DNA of 32,453 nt from an uncultured Peptostreptococcus sp. (GTDB taxonomy: Bacteria > Bacillota > Clostridia > Peptostreptococcales > Peptostreptococcaceae): assembly GCA_900759325.1 (NCBI GenBank), contig CAAEUW010000016.1:1-32453 (forward strand). The letters run 5' to 3'. The number at the start of each line of letters is the position of its first letter. Position 1 is the first letter of the stretch. Under the pieces are notes generated by a model. It saw nothing but the letters and a program-made list of their open reading frames with translations. It did not search any database and was not told the DNA's origin. Shown in pieces: positions 24,818 through 32,453 of the stretch. The position numbers and the translations under genes are program-made.

Positions 24818-25603
24818 TTGAAGATCATAGTATGCGTAAAGCAAGTACCAGATACAACAGAAGTTAGAATTGATAAAGAAACAAACACATTAATAAGAGA
24901 AGGTGTACCAAGTATATTAAACCCAGACGATGCAAACGCGTTGGAACAGGCTCTAGCATTCAAGGATGCTAATGAAGATGTTCATATCACAGTAGTGTCA
25001 ATGGGACCTCCGCAGGCAGATGTAATGCTTAGAGAGTGTTTAGCTATGGGAGCTGACGAAGCAGTTCTACTATCAGATAGAGCTTTCGGTGGTTCAGATA
25101 CATGGGCTACTTCAAATGCAATAGCAGCAGGAATCAGAGCTATTGGAGATTATGATTTAATATTGGCTGGTAGACAGGCGATAGACGGAGATACAGCTCA
25201 GGTTGGTCCTCAGATATCTGAAAAGCTTGGAATACCACAGGTTACATATGTAGAAGGTCTAGAAGTTGACGGTAAGAAGCTTACAGTTAAGAGACAGTTA
25301 GAAGATGGATATGAAATGATCGAATTACAGATGCCAGCTCTACTAACAGCTGTTAAGGAACTTAACGAACCAAGACATATGTACATAGATAAAATATTCG
25401 AAGCCTATGAAAAGGAAATTAAGGTTCTTTCAATAGATGATGTTGATATAGAAAAGACTGAAGTTGGTCTTAAGGCATCACCTACAAGAGTATTTAGATC
25501 ATTTACACCAGAAGTAAAGGGTCAGGGAGTTATACTAGAAGGAACTGAAAAGGAAGTTGCAGCTAAGGTTGTAAACGAATTAAAGGCTGTACATATTATA
25601 TAA
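24818..25603 (+). CDS. etfB: Electron transfer flavoprotein beta subunit
   Basis: EtfB (261 residues) binds nucleotide and, in bifurcating Etfs, the bifurcating FAD and NADH. The sequence is typical: MKIIVCVKQVPDTTEVRIDKETNTLIREGVPSILNPDDANALEQAL, DLILAGRQAIDGDTAQVGPQISEKLGIPQVTYVEGLEV and the C-terminal recognition loop. The start is TTG at 24818, supported by AGGGTGGTG just upstream and by the conserved N-terminus; an upstream GTG is out of frame. It lies 16 bases after acdB and 27 before etfA. Confidence 0.95.
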   Translation: MKIIVCVKQVPDTTEVRIDKETNTLIREGVPSILNPDDANALEQALAFKDANEDVHITVVSMGPPQADVMLRECLAMGADEAVLLSDRAFGGSDTWATSNAIAAGIRAIGDYDLILAGRQAIDGDTAQVGPQISEKLGIPQVTYVEGLEVDGKKLTVKRQLEDGYEMIELQMPALLTAVKELNEPRHMYIDKIFEAYEKEIKVLSIDDVDIEKTEVGLKASPTRVFRSFTPEVKGQGVILEGTEKEVAAKVVNELKAVHII

Positions 25604-25630
25604 TTTAATTGTTTATAGGAGAAGAGTATT

Positions 25631-26641
25631 ATGGATAGAAATGAATTGAATCAGTACAAGAACATTTGGGTCTATGCTGAACAGAGACAGGGAAAACTTA
25701 CTCCAGTTGTAATTGAATTACTAGGAGAAGGTAGAAAATTAGCTGACGTTAGAGGAGTTAAGTTAAATGCTATACTTCTTGGTCAGGATATGGACGAACT
25801 AGCAAAAGAATTAATTAGCTACGGTGCTGAAACTGTATATGTAGCTGATGATGCTCTTTTAAAGAACTACACAACTGATGCCTACACTAAGGTTATAGTT
25901 GATGCTGTTCACGAAATCAAGCCAGAAATAGTTTTAGTTGGTGCTACTCATATAGGTAGAGACCTTGCTCCAAGAATAGCTTCTAGACTAAACACTGGTC
26001 TTACAGCTGACTGTACTAAGTTAGAAATAGATCCAGAAGATGGTAAGATTAAGCAGACAAGACCAGCATTTGGTGGTAACATAATGGCTACTATCATATG
26101 CCCAGACAACAGACCTCAGATGTCTACAGTTAGACCTGGTGTTATGGACAAGGCTGCAAAGGACGACTCTAGAACTGGTGAAGTTGTTAAGCTAAACATA
26201 GATCTTAAGGAATCTGATATCAGAACTAAGGTGTTAGAAATCGTTAAGTCTGCTAACGAAAAGGTATCTTTAACAGATGCTAACATAATCGTATCTGGAG
26301 GTAAGGGACTAGGAACTCCAGATGGATTCAAGCTTATAGCTGAATTAGCAGAAGCTTTAGGCGGTGTAGTTGGTTCTTCAAGAGCAGCTGTTGACGCTGG
26401 TTGGATAGACAGATCTCACCAGGTAGGACAGACAGGTGTTACTGTTAAGCCTAACCTATATGTAGCTTGTGGTATATCTGGAGCTATACAGCACTTAGCT
26501 GGTATGAAGGAATCTGACCTTATAATAGCTATAAACAAGGATCCAGATGCTCCAATATTCGGCGTTGCTGATTATGGTATCGTTGGTGACCTTTACAAGG
26601 TAATACCAGAAATACTTGAAGCTTTAAAGGCTGTTAAGTAA
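25631..26641 (+). CDS. etfA: Electron transfer flavoprotein alpha subunit
   Basis: EtfA (336 residues) pairs with EtfB and carries the C-terminal FAD domain, seen here as GSSRAAVDAGWIDRSHQVGQTGVTVKPNLYVACGISGAIQHLAGMKESDLIIAINKDPDAPIFGVADYGIVGD. The N-terminal WVYAEQRQGKLTPVVIELLGEGRKLAD and VGATHIGRDLAPRIASRLNTGLTADCTKLEID are standard. Last gene of the sigma-54 operon, followed by a multi-helix terminator. GGAGAAGAG precedes ATG 25631. No N-terminal ferredoxin extension is present. Confidence 0.95.
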   Translation: MDRNELNQYKNIWVYAEQRQGKLTPVVIELLGEGRKLADVRGVKLNAILLGQDMDELAKELISYGAETVYVADDALLKNYTTDAYTKVIVDAVHEIKPEIVLVGATHIGRDLAPRIASRLNTGLTADCTKLEIDPEDGKIKQTRPAFGGNIMATIICPDNRPQMSTVRPGVMDKAAKDDSRTGEVVKLNIDLKESDIRTKVLEIVKSANEKVSLTDANIIVSGGKGLGTPDGFKLIAELAEALGGVVGSSRAAVDAGWIDRSHQVGQTGVTVKPNLYVACGISGAIQHLAGMKESDLIIAINKDPDAPIFGVADYGIVGDLYKVIPEILEALKAVK

Positions 26642-26664
26642 TTTAAGTAGAATTTTTAATCTAC

Positions 26665-26727
26665 AAACTATATAGTGGTAGTTGTGTCGCCGTATCTAGT
26701 ATATGGCGACCTATTGCCATAGTTTTT
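26665..26727 (+). terminator. Terminator of the had operon
   Basis: Nested hairpin: AAACTAT (26665-26671) with ATAGTTT (26719-26725) outside, and GTCGCCGTAT (26686-26695) with ATATGGCGAC (26701-26710) inside, ending in TTTTT. A weaker hairpin CTGAA/TTCAG before a seven-T run (26730-26758) may back it up. Confidence 0.65.
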
Positions 26728-26860
26728 AACTGAAATATTAATTCAGCTGTGTTTTTTTAATATTGATAGTTAAAAATTTATTATTATCATAAAAGTGATA
26801 TAAAATTTGTGTTTTTAATATTTATGTGTTTATAAAATTGTGTTATTAAGTAAGAAGTCA

Positions 26861-26874
26861 AGAAAACGTTTTAA
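26861..26874 (+). promoter_or_regulatory. Candidate CcpA cre-like site upstream of ldhA
   Basis: AGAAAACGTTTTAA has the palindromic core AAAACGTTTT and fits most of the Firmicute cre consensus TGWNANCGNTNWCA. The rest of the 328-base gap before ldhA is AT-rich, with repeated TGTGTTT stretches (26748-26845), no sigma-54 box and no sure sigma-A promoter. Confidence 0.35.
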
Positions 26875-26969
26875 TCAATAGAAAAATATTTAAAAAAAGA
26901 AAAATCAAAATTATTAGTTAATGTTTTTATTAGTTTAAAGTAAATTTATGTGTATTAGGAGGCAGCATT

Positions 26970-27968
26970 ATGAAAATTTTAGCATATCATGTACAGGGTT
27001 ACGAAGAAAAAGCATTTAAAAAATGGTCAGAAGAAAATGGAGTTCAGGTAGACTTAGAATATGGTCTAATCACACCAGAATCAATCGAAAAAGCTAAGGG
27101 CTATGACGGAATAACTACTCAGCAGGTTATACCAGTTAAGGATGAAGAAATCTTCAAGAAGATGAAGGAATTTGGACTAACTCAGATAGCATCTAGAACT
27201 GCCGGTGTTGACATGTTTGACCTTAAGACTGCAAGAGAATACGGAATCTCTATAACAAATGTACCAAGATATTCTCCAAATGCTATAGCTGAATTAGCTG
27301 TTACACATGCTATGACACTACTTAGAAATATAGGACATATTAGATCAGCTCAGTTTAAGGGTGATTTCACTTGGAATAAGGACCTTATCTCTAAGGAAAT
27401 CAGAAGCTGTACAGTAGGTATCATAGGTACTGGTAGAATAGGTCTTACAGCTGCAACTCTATTCAAGGGATTAGGCGCTAAGGTAATAGGTTTTGATGAA
27501 TTCAGAAACCCAGGTGCAGAAGGAATCCTAGAATATAGAGATACAATAGAAGCTTTACTAGAAGAAGCTGATGTTGTTTCACTTCACTTACCACTAACTG
27601 ATGGAACTCATCATATCATAAACAAGGATAGAATAAAGCACATGAAGGATCATGCAATCCTAGTTAACACTGGTAGAGGTGGTCTAGTAAACATAGACGA
27701 TGTAGTAGAAGCTTTAGAATCTGGAAAGCTAAAGGGAGCAGCTCTAGACGTTCTAGAATGCGAAACTCTATACGTAAACCAGAAGATAGATCCTAAGAAG
27801 ATAGAAGGAACAGTAGTTGAAACGCTAATGTCAATGGACAATGTTGTGTTGACAGGACATTTCGCATTCTTTACTGAAACTGCAGTAGATAATATGGTTT
27901 CAACTGCCCTTGACAACCTTAAGGTAGAAATCGAAACTGGTAAAGTTCAGAACTGTATGAATGCTTAA
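26970..27968 (+). CDS. ldhA: D-2-hydroxyacid dehydrogenase (LdhA/FldH-like)
   Basis: NAD-dependent D-specific 2-hydroxyacid dehydrogenase, 332 residues, predicted to reduce the 2-oxo acid from transamination (such as 2-oxoisocaproate or phenylpyruvate) to the (R)-2-hydroxyacid, the substrate pair of HadA-HadBC. Visible: SRTAGVDMFDLKTAREYGISITNVPRYSPNAIAELAVT, the nucleotide-binding TVGIIGTGRIG, VNTGRGGLVN with the catalytic Arg region, and GHFAFFTETA with the catalytic His. It closely resembles C. difficile LdhA. There ldhA is first in the had operon; here it is last, behind its own 328-base upstream region, so it can be regulated separately. GGAGG precedes ATG 26970. Confidence 0.88.
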   Translation: MKILAYHVQGYEEKAFKKWSEENGVQVDLEYGLITPESIEKAKGYDGITTQQVIPVKDEEIFKKMKEFGLTQIASRTAGVDMFDLKTAREYGISITNVPRYSPNAIAELAVTHAMTLLRNIGHIRSAQFKGDFTWNKDLISKEIRSCTVGIIGTGRIGLTAATLFKGLGAKVIGFDEFRNPGAEGILEYRDTIEALLEEADVVSLHLPLTDGTHHIINKDRIKHMKDHAILVNTGRGGLVNIDDVVEALESGKLKGAALDVLECETLYVNQKIDPKKIEGTVVETLMSMDNVVLTGHFAFFTETAVDNMVSTALDNLKVEIETGKVQNCMNA

Positions 27969-28008
27969 TTAGGCAAGAGCCTTTCTAAAATTTTAATTTT
28001 TTTTATCA

Positions 28009-28040
28009 ATGCACGCCATATTTTATGGCGTGCATTTGTG
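28009..28040 (+). terminator. Terminator of ldhA
   Basis: A perfect 12-bp stem, ATGCACGCCATA (28009-28020) with TATGGCGTGCAT (28024-28035), followed by TTGTGTT. The tail is short and overlaps the prfB promoter. Confidence 0.65.
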
Positions 28041-28047
28041 TTATAAT
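28036..28047 (+). promoter_or_regulatory. Extended -10 promoter of prfB
   Basis: TTTGTGT followed by a perfect TATAAT (28042-28047), with a TG at 28039-28040. No clear -35; same architecture as the glmM and secA boxes. Confidence 0.5.
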
Positions 28048-28086
28048 AAGAAAATGAAAAATGAAAAGAGTAGAGGGGTGATAAGG

Positions 28087-29197
28087 TTGATTAACATTCA
28101 AGATTATAAGTCTGAATACGAAGAAATGATTAAAAAGGCCAAAGAATTGGGTGAGTCACTTTGACCTGAGGGGTCTAGAGGAAAGGAAGAAGACCATTGA
28201 GAAATTGATGGCCCAACAAGACTTTTGGGAGAATACTGACAAGTCCAACAAAATACTTCAAGAAAATAAGACAATAGAAGTCAGGCTGACACAGTATAGT
28301 CAGCTGATAACGTCTATAGAGGACATAAATATACTACTAGAGCTAAGTGAGGATGAAGGGTCAGAGCAAGACCAGGAAATGGAGAGTTCAATCATCGACC
28401 AGGTGAAGGATGCCAGGGAAAACCTTGACCGTATGACAATGGAAATGCTCTTTAGTGGCCAGTATGACCATAATAATGCAATTTTATCTGTGAATTCTGG
28501 GACTGGAGGATTAGATGCCCAGGACTGGGCTCAAATGCTCTTGAGAATGTATATTAGGTGGTCTGAATCCAGTGGATACAAGGTCAAGCTTATCGATTTA
28601 AGTTCTGACCCCGAGGCTGGTATAAAGGCAGCAACCATACTAGTCCAGGGTCAAAATGCCTATGGTTACCTCAAAAGTGAAAAGGGGGTCCATAGGTTGG
28701 TTAGGATATCTCCATTTGATTCATCAGGCAAGAGACACACCTCCTTTGCATCGATTGATGTAATACCTGAATTAAATGAGGATATAAGTGTGGAGATAAA
28801 CCAGGCAGACCTAAAAATAGATACATATAGGTCTTCGGGTGCAGGTGGCCAGCATGTAAATACAACGGATTCTGCTGTAAGGATTACACATATACCTACA
28901 GGTATAGTAGTCCAGTGTCAGAATGAAAGAAGCCAGCACTCCAACAAGGATATAGCAATGAAGCTTTTAATGGCCAAGCTAGTCCAGCTAAAGGAAGAGG
29001 AAAATAAGGAGAGGATAGAAGACCTCCAGGGCAAGTATTCGCAAATTACCTGGGGAAGCCAGATAAGGTCCTATGTGTTCCAACCCTACAAGCTGGTAAA
29101 GGACCATAGGACAAATGAAGAAAATGCAAATGTAGATGCGGTTATGGATGGGAAATTAGATAATTTTATGTTCCAATACCTAAAGCAAAAGGTATAG
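28087..29197 (+). CDS. prfB: Peptide chain release factor 2 (programmed +1 frameshift)
   Basis: RF2 terminates translation at UGA and UAA. The gene is in two frames: a first 25-codon segment from TTG 28087 (MINIQDYKSEYEEMIKKAKELGESL) reaches an in-frame TGA at 28162-28164, and a +1 shift at CTT continues as DLRGLEERKKT to 29197. The joined product is about 370 residues, normal for RF2. The main part has the RF2 codon-recognition tripeptide SPF (in RISPFDSSGKRH) and the GGQ hydrolysis motif (SSGAGGQHVN). AGGGGTGAT at 28074-28082 supports TTG 28087; GTG 28078 is possible but overlaps that site. Annotation from GTG 28151 alone would miss the regulated first segment. Confidence 0.95.
28150..28165 (+). 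other. prfB programmed +1 frameshift site
   Basis: GGTGAG, an internal Shine-Dalgarno-like stimulator, lies three bases before CTTTGAC. With little RF2 the ribosome slips +1 on CTT and reads GAC instead of stopping at TGA, so RF2 controls its own synthesis. The site matches the known autoregulatory element. Confidence 0.95.
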
Positions 29198-29239
29198 AGA
29201 ATCCTCCTGCAGGCAATGATATAGGTAAAAGAGGAAATT

Positions 29240-31396
29240 ATGGATATTAAAGAAATACTAATAAAAGAGATGGGCTTAGGTCCAAATCAGGTTGAAAATA
29301 CAATAAAGCTAATAGATGAAGGAAATACAATTCCCTTTATAGCAAGATATAGGAAAGAAATGACTGGGGAGATGACAGATGTCCAGCTGAGAGAATTTGG
29401 AGACAGGTTGACCTACCTTAGAAATCTTGAGGAAAGGAAGGAAGATGTAAAGAGGCTTATAGACGAACAAGATAAGCTAGACAAGGTCCTAGTGGATGCT
29501 ATAGACAAGGCCAAGACCCTACAGGAGGTAGAGGATATATATGCTCCTTTTAAACAGAAGAAGAGGACTAGGGCAACTATAGCCAAGGAGAGGGGGCTAG
29601 AGCCACTAGCCAATATGATACTCCTATCTAAGAACCTAGATATAGTGAAAGAGGCAGAGAAGTTTGTCGATTCAGAAAAGGGACTAGATGATATCGAAAA
29701 GGTTATAGGGGGTGCAAGAGACATACTTGCAGAGGTAATGAGTGACGATGCGGAAATTAGAAAGTATATAAGGAACCAGGCCTTGAAAAGAGGCCAGATC
29801 CAGTCAAAGGCCAAGCTAGAAGAGGATTCTGTTTATAGGATGTACTATGACTTTACTGAGAGGGTAGAAGATATACTTCCACATAGGACCCTGGCCATAA
29901 ACAGGGGAGAAAAGGAAGGCTTTTTGACTGTTAAGGTTTTGCTTGATGACCAGCAGATGATAGACAAGATTATTGCTTCATATAAGAGTCCTCAGAATGT
30001 GGGTAATGAAGCAATTTTGGAAGAGGTTGCCCAGGATTCCTATAAGAGGTTGATTTTCCCAGCAATAGAGAGAGAAGTTAGAAACCATTTGACAGACCTA
30101 GCCCAGGAAAGGGCCATCAAGGTGTTTGGTAAAAATCTCCAAGGCCTACTTTTGCAGCCGCCGATCAAAAATGCAGTAGTAATGGGCTTTGACCCAGCCT
30201 ATAGGACTGGCTGTAAGATAGCAGTTGTTGATAAAAATGGGAAGCTATTGGACTTTACAACAGTATATCCAACCAAGCCACAAAATAAGGTGGAGGAAGC
30301 AAAGTCAATCCTTAAGAGATTAATTGAAAAACATAAGGTTGATATAATATCTATAGGTAATGGTACAGCTTCAAGGGAATCTGAACAATTTGTAGCTGAA
30401 ATGATAGGTGAAATTGATAGACCTATTTCTTATCTTATAGTCAACGAGGCAGGAGCTTCAGTCTACTCAGCTTCCAAGCTGGCCAATGAGGAGCACCCAG
30501 ATATAAATGTATCTATAAGAGGGGCCATATCAATAGCAAGAAGGCTACAAGACCCAATGGCTGAGCTGGTAAAGATAGAACCTAAGAGTATAGGTGTAGG
30601 CCAGTACCAGCATGATGTAAATGAAAAGAGACTAACTGAGGTCTTGGATGGGGTAGTAGAAGACTCTGTTAACCAGATTGGTGTAGATGCAAATACAGCA
30701 TCATATTCCCTACTAGAGCATGTTGCAGGTATATCTTCCAGTCTTGCCAAGAATATAGTTGCCTATAGGAATGAGAATGGAGACTTTGAAGATATAAATG
30801 ACCTTAAGAATGTAAAGAGGCTAGGACCGGCTGCCTTTAAACAGGCTGCCGGCTTTATAAGGCTTCCTAATGCCAAAAATCCACTGGACAATACAGGTGT
30901 TCATCCAGAATCCTATGAGGCCTGCTTAGCCATGCTAGACCTACTAGGCTACACTCTAGATGACGTAGCGGTATCAAATCTAGACCAATTAGATAAGAAG
31001 GTAAAGTCATATGGGATAGACAGGCTTAGCTCAGATGTAGGGGTAGGCAAGGCAACCTTAAATGATATTATCGAGGAAATTAAAAAGCCTGGTAGGGATA
31101 TAAGGGAAAGCGGAGTTAAGCCTATACTTAGAAAGGATGTCATGCAGCTTGAAGACCTAGAAGAGGGCATGGTCTTAAATGGTACGGTTAGGAATGTTGT
31201 AGACTTTGGAGCCTTTATCGATATAGGTATAAAAAATGATGGACTAGTCCATATATCAAAGATATCAAACAAGAGGGTAAAAAATGCATCAGACCTACTT
31301 ACAGTTGGAGACATAGTCAAGGTAAAGGTTATAGGAATAGATAAGGACAAGGGCAGGGTGTCTCTCTCCATGAGGGATGTTAGCCAGGACAAGTAG
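29240..31396 (+). CDS. tex: Tex-family S1 RNA-binding protein
   Basis: Tex proteins are Spt6-related nucleic acid binders linked to transcription. The 718-residue protein has the N-terminal helical Tex region (NTIPFIARYRKEMTGEMTDVQLREF, EDIYAPFKQKKRTRATIAKERGLEPLA), a YqgF/RNase H-like domain (about 310-430, VMGFDPAYRTGCKIAVVD), helix-hairpin-helix repeats (about 490-560, HVAGISSSLAKNIVAYRNENGDF) and a C-terminal S1 domain (about 637-715, GMVLNGTVRNVVDFGAFIDIGIKNDGLVHIS...GRVSLSMRD). Full length. It follows prfB by 42 bases and is probably co-transcribed, the same order as in other Peptostreptococcaceae. Confidence 0.95.
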   Translation: MDIKEILIKEMGLGPNQVENTIKLIDEGNTIPFIARYRKEMTGEMTDVQLREFGDRLTYLRNLEERKEDVKRLIDEQDKLDKVLVDAIDKAKTLQEVEDIYAPFKQKKRTRATIAKERGLEPLANMILLSKNLDIVKEAEKFVDSEKGLDDIEKVIGGARDILAEVMSDDAEIRKYIRNQALKRGQIQSKAKLEEDSVYRMYYDFTERVEDILPHRTLAINRGEKEGFLTVKVLLDDQQMIDKIIASYKSPQNVGNEAILEEVAQDSYKRLIFPAIEREVRNHLTDLAQERAIKVFGKNLQGLLLQPPIKNAVVMGFDPAYRTGCKIAVVDKNGKLLDFTTVYPTKPQNKVEEAKSILKRLIEKHKVDIISIGNGTASRESEQFVAEMIGEIDRPISYLIVNEAGASVYSASKLANEEHPDINVSIRGAISIARRLQDPMAELVKIEPKSIGVGQYQHDVNEKRLTEVLDGVVEDSVNQIGVDANTASYSLLEHVAGISSSLAKNIVAYRNENGDFEDINDLKNVKRLGPAAFKQAAGFIRLPNAKNPLDNTGVHPESYEACLAMLDLLGYTLDDVAVSNLDQLDKKVKSYGIDRLSSDVGVGKATLNDIIEEIKKPGRDIRESGVKPILRKDVMQLEDLEEGMVLNGTVRNVVDFGAFIDIGIKNDGLVHISKISNKRVKNASDLLTVGDIVKVKVIGIDKDKGRVSLSMRDVSQDK

Positions 31397-31419
31397 GATT
31401 AAAATCTTGATGAAAAAGA

Positions 31420-31448
31420 TTGACATTTAGTCAGGCATCTTATATAAT
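31420..31448 (+). promoter_or_regulatory. Consensus sigma-A promoter of the FMN riboswitch-ribU transcript
   Basis: Perfect TTGACA (31420-31425), 17-base spacer, perfect TATAAT (31443-31448). A full-consensus promoter suits a gene whose output is set by premature termination. Confidence 0.88.
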
Positions 31449-31471
31449 GAACTTGTAATTAAATATAATTA

Positions 31472-31645
31472 ATCTTCGGGGGTGGGTGAAATTCCCTACC
31501 GGCGGTATAGCCCGCGAGCGCAAGCTGATTTGGTGAAATTCCAAAGCCGACAGTAAAGTCTGGATGAGAGAAGTATTTTATAACAATGTATATTGTGATG
31601 AAGTTGTTATTCCTGGGGATATTTTCTCCAGGAATTTTATTTTTC
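31472..31645 (+). promoter_or_regulatory. FMN riboswitch (RFN element) with terminator
   Basis: The aptamer (31472-31576) has the RFN signature: CGGGGGTGGGTGAAATTCCC, ACCGGCGGT, AGCCCGCGAGC, GATTTGGTGAAATTCCAAAGCCGACAGT and TGGATGAGAGAAG. The expression platform is an 11-bp hairpin (31609-31619 with 31625-31635) followed by TTTTATTTTT. The region between (about 31582-31610) can form an alternative TAACAA/TTGTTA pair. FMN binding should favour termination and reduce ribU. Confidence 0.96.
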
Positions 31646-31667
31646 CCTCGAAAAATAGGAGGATAAA

Positions 31668-32288
31668 ATGGAAAAGGTTAATTCAGTAAGTTTAAAGAAG
31701 AGAAGAGTGTCTACAATTAATATGGTTAAGGTAGCCCTATTGGCTGGGATAGCGTATGCATTGATGTTTTTAGAGATGCCGATACCACTATTCCCTGGTT
31801 TTTTGAAGCTTGACCTATCAGATATGCCAGCAATAGTGGCAGGCTTGGCCCTGGGACCAGTGGCAGGCTTTGCAGTTGAAGCAGTGAAGAACTTCCTTCA
31901 CCTAATCACAGCAACTAGCACAGGTGGTGTTGGTGAAATCGCTAATATCGTAGTAGGATCTTCATTTGTAGTTGTTGCATCTTTTGTTTATAAGAAGGAC
32001 AAGAGAATAAAGACTTTGGTAAAGGGGCTTGCCTTTGGAACAATAGCAATGGTTATTATAGGTACATCTATGAACTACTTTGTGATGCTACCTTTTTATG
32101 GTCAGTTCATGGGACTAGATGCTATAATCGGCATGGGTACAGCTATCAATCCAAACGTAAAGGACCTATTATCATTCGTTCTTTGGTTTATAGCACCATT
32201 TAACCTAATCAAGGGTATATTATTGTCAATAATCACTATACCACTTTATAAAAAGATAGAAAAATTGATAAAAAATAATTTAGCTTAA
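31668..32288 (+). CDS. ribU: Riboflavin ECF transporter S component RibU
   Basis: RibU is the riboflavin-binding membrane subunit that works with the shared ECF module (EcfA, EcfA', EcfT), not encoded here. The 206-residue protein has about six hydrophobic segments and family features such as IPLFPGFLKLDLSDMPAIVAGLALGPVAGFAVEAVKNFLHLI near the N-terminus and LLSFVLWFIAPFNLIKGILLSIITIPLYKKI at the C-terminus. Control by the FMN riboswitch confirms riboflavin specificity. ATAGGAGG precedes ATG 31668. A terminator follows. Confidence 0.95.
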   Translation: MEKVNSVSLKKRRVSTINMVKVALLAGIAYALMFLEMPIPLFPGFLKLDLSDMPAIVAGLALGPVAGFAVEAVKNFLHLITATSTGGVGEIANIVVGSSFVVVASFVYKKDKRIKTLVKGLAFGTIAMVIIGTSMNYFVMLPFYGQFMGLDAIIGMGTAINPNVKDLLSFVLWFIAPFNLIKGILLSIITIPLYKKIEKLIKNNLA

Positions 32289-32320
32289 GCCATAAGTAGT
32301 AATTTAATTAAAAGTTTACA

Positions 32321-32363
32321 AGAGGCCCTATTTTCAATAATATTATTGAAAGTGGGGTCTTTT
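32321..32363 (+). terminator. Intrinsic terminator of ribU
   Basis: TTTCAAT (32332-32338) pairs with ATTGAAA (32345-32351), with a lower stem of CCCT and AGA against GGGG and TCT around a two-base bulge, followed by TTTT. In 32364-32453 only a TATAAT (32369-32374) and a 12-codon frame after GAGGAG are seen; no gene can be supported. Confidence 0.75.
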
Positions 32364-32453
32364 ATATGATATAATTGACGAGGAGATGGGTTTAAAAATA
32401 ATCCTTGATATTGTTTTTTAATTATCAATGATTAACGATTGCAGAGAATTAAA

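Noticed and set aside
32386..32421. Twelve-codon frame after GAGGAG at the window end
   Set aside because: Too short and cut off from context; it could be a leader peptide but nothing downstream is visible to support it.

Overview
The window looks like chromosome of a low-GC, anaerobic, amino-acid-fermenting Firmicute of the Peptostreptococcaceae, most likely a non-sporulating Peptostreptococcus-like organism. The reasons are the clostridial gene order glmM-murA-mbl-metK-recD2-comFC-secA-prfB-tex, the AT-rich AGA/AGG and ATA codon use, a reductive Stickland-type 2-hydroxyacid operon, and the absence of spoIID and spoIIID from the murA-mbl junction where spore formers usually carry them. The species is inferred; no rRNA is present.

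Layout. Bases 1-94 are the 3' tail (domains V and VI) of a group II intron whose body lies outside the window. Bases 95-13990 are a housekeeping backbone: glmM, a promoter and long structured leader, murA, mbl, a SAM-I riboswitch with metK, an SH3b lipoprotein, recD2 and comFC. A raiA-motif-like structured RNA with its own promoter and terminator follows, then a convergent folate-type ECF S-component gene (folT-like) and secA. The hpf/raiA gene usually found between that RNA and secA is absent.

Bases about 14000-28000 are an accessory block between secA and prfB, which are usually neighbours in clostridia. It holds a sigma-54 enhancer-binding regulator, a sortase-anchored surface protein, a YkvI-like amino acid permease behind a sigma-54 promoter, and the operon hadA-hadB-hadC-acdB-etfB-etfA behind a second sigma-54 promoter, followed by a separately transcribed ldhA. 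Upstream of hadA lie copies of a TTTGCAAAATGCAAA palindrome, the best candidates for enhancer sites of the regulator. Together these genes would import an amino acid, reduce its 2-oxo acid to a (R)-2-hydroxyacid (LdhA), activate it with CoA (HadA), dehydrate it (HadBC) and reduce the enoyl-CoA with AcdB-EtfAB, giving isocaproate or an arylpropionate. The dehydratase activator (HadI/FldI) is not encoded here.

Bases 28038-32453 return to the backbone: prfB with its programmed +1 frameshift, tex, and ribU behind an FMN riboswitch. Intergenic regions are rich in readable promoters, intrinsic terminators and structured leaders; the least explained is the roughly 270-base leader of murA.
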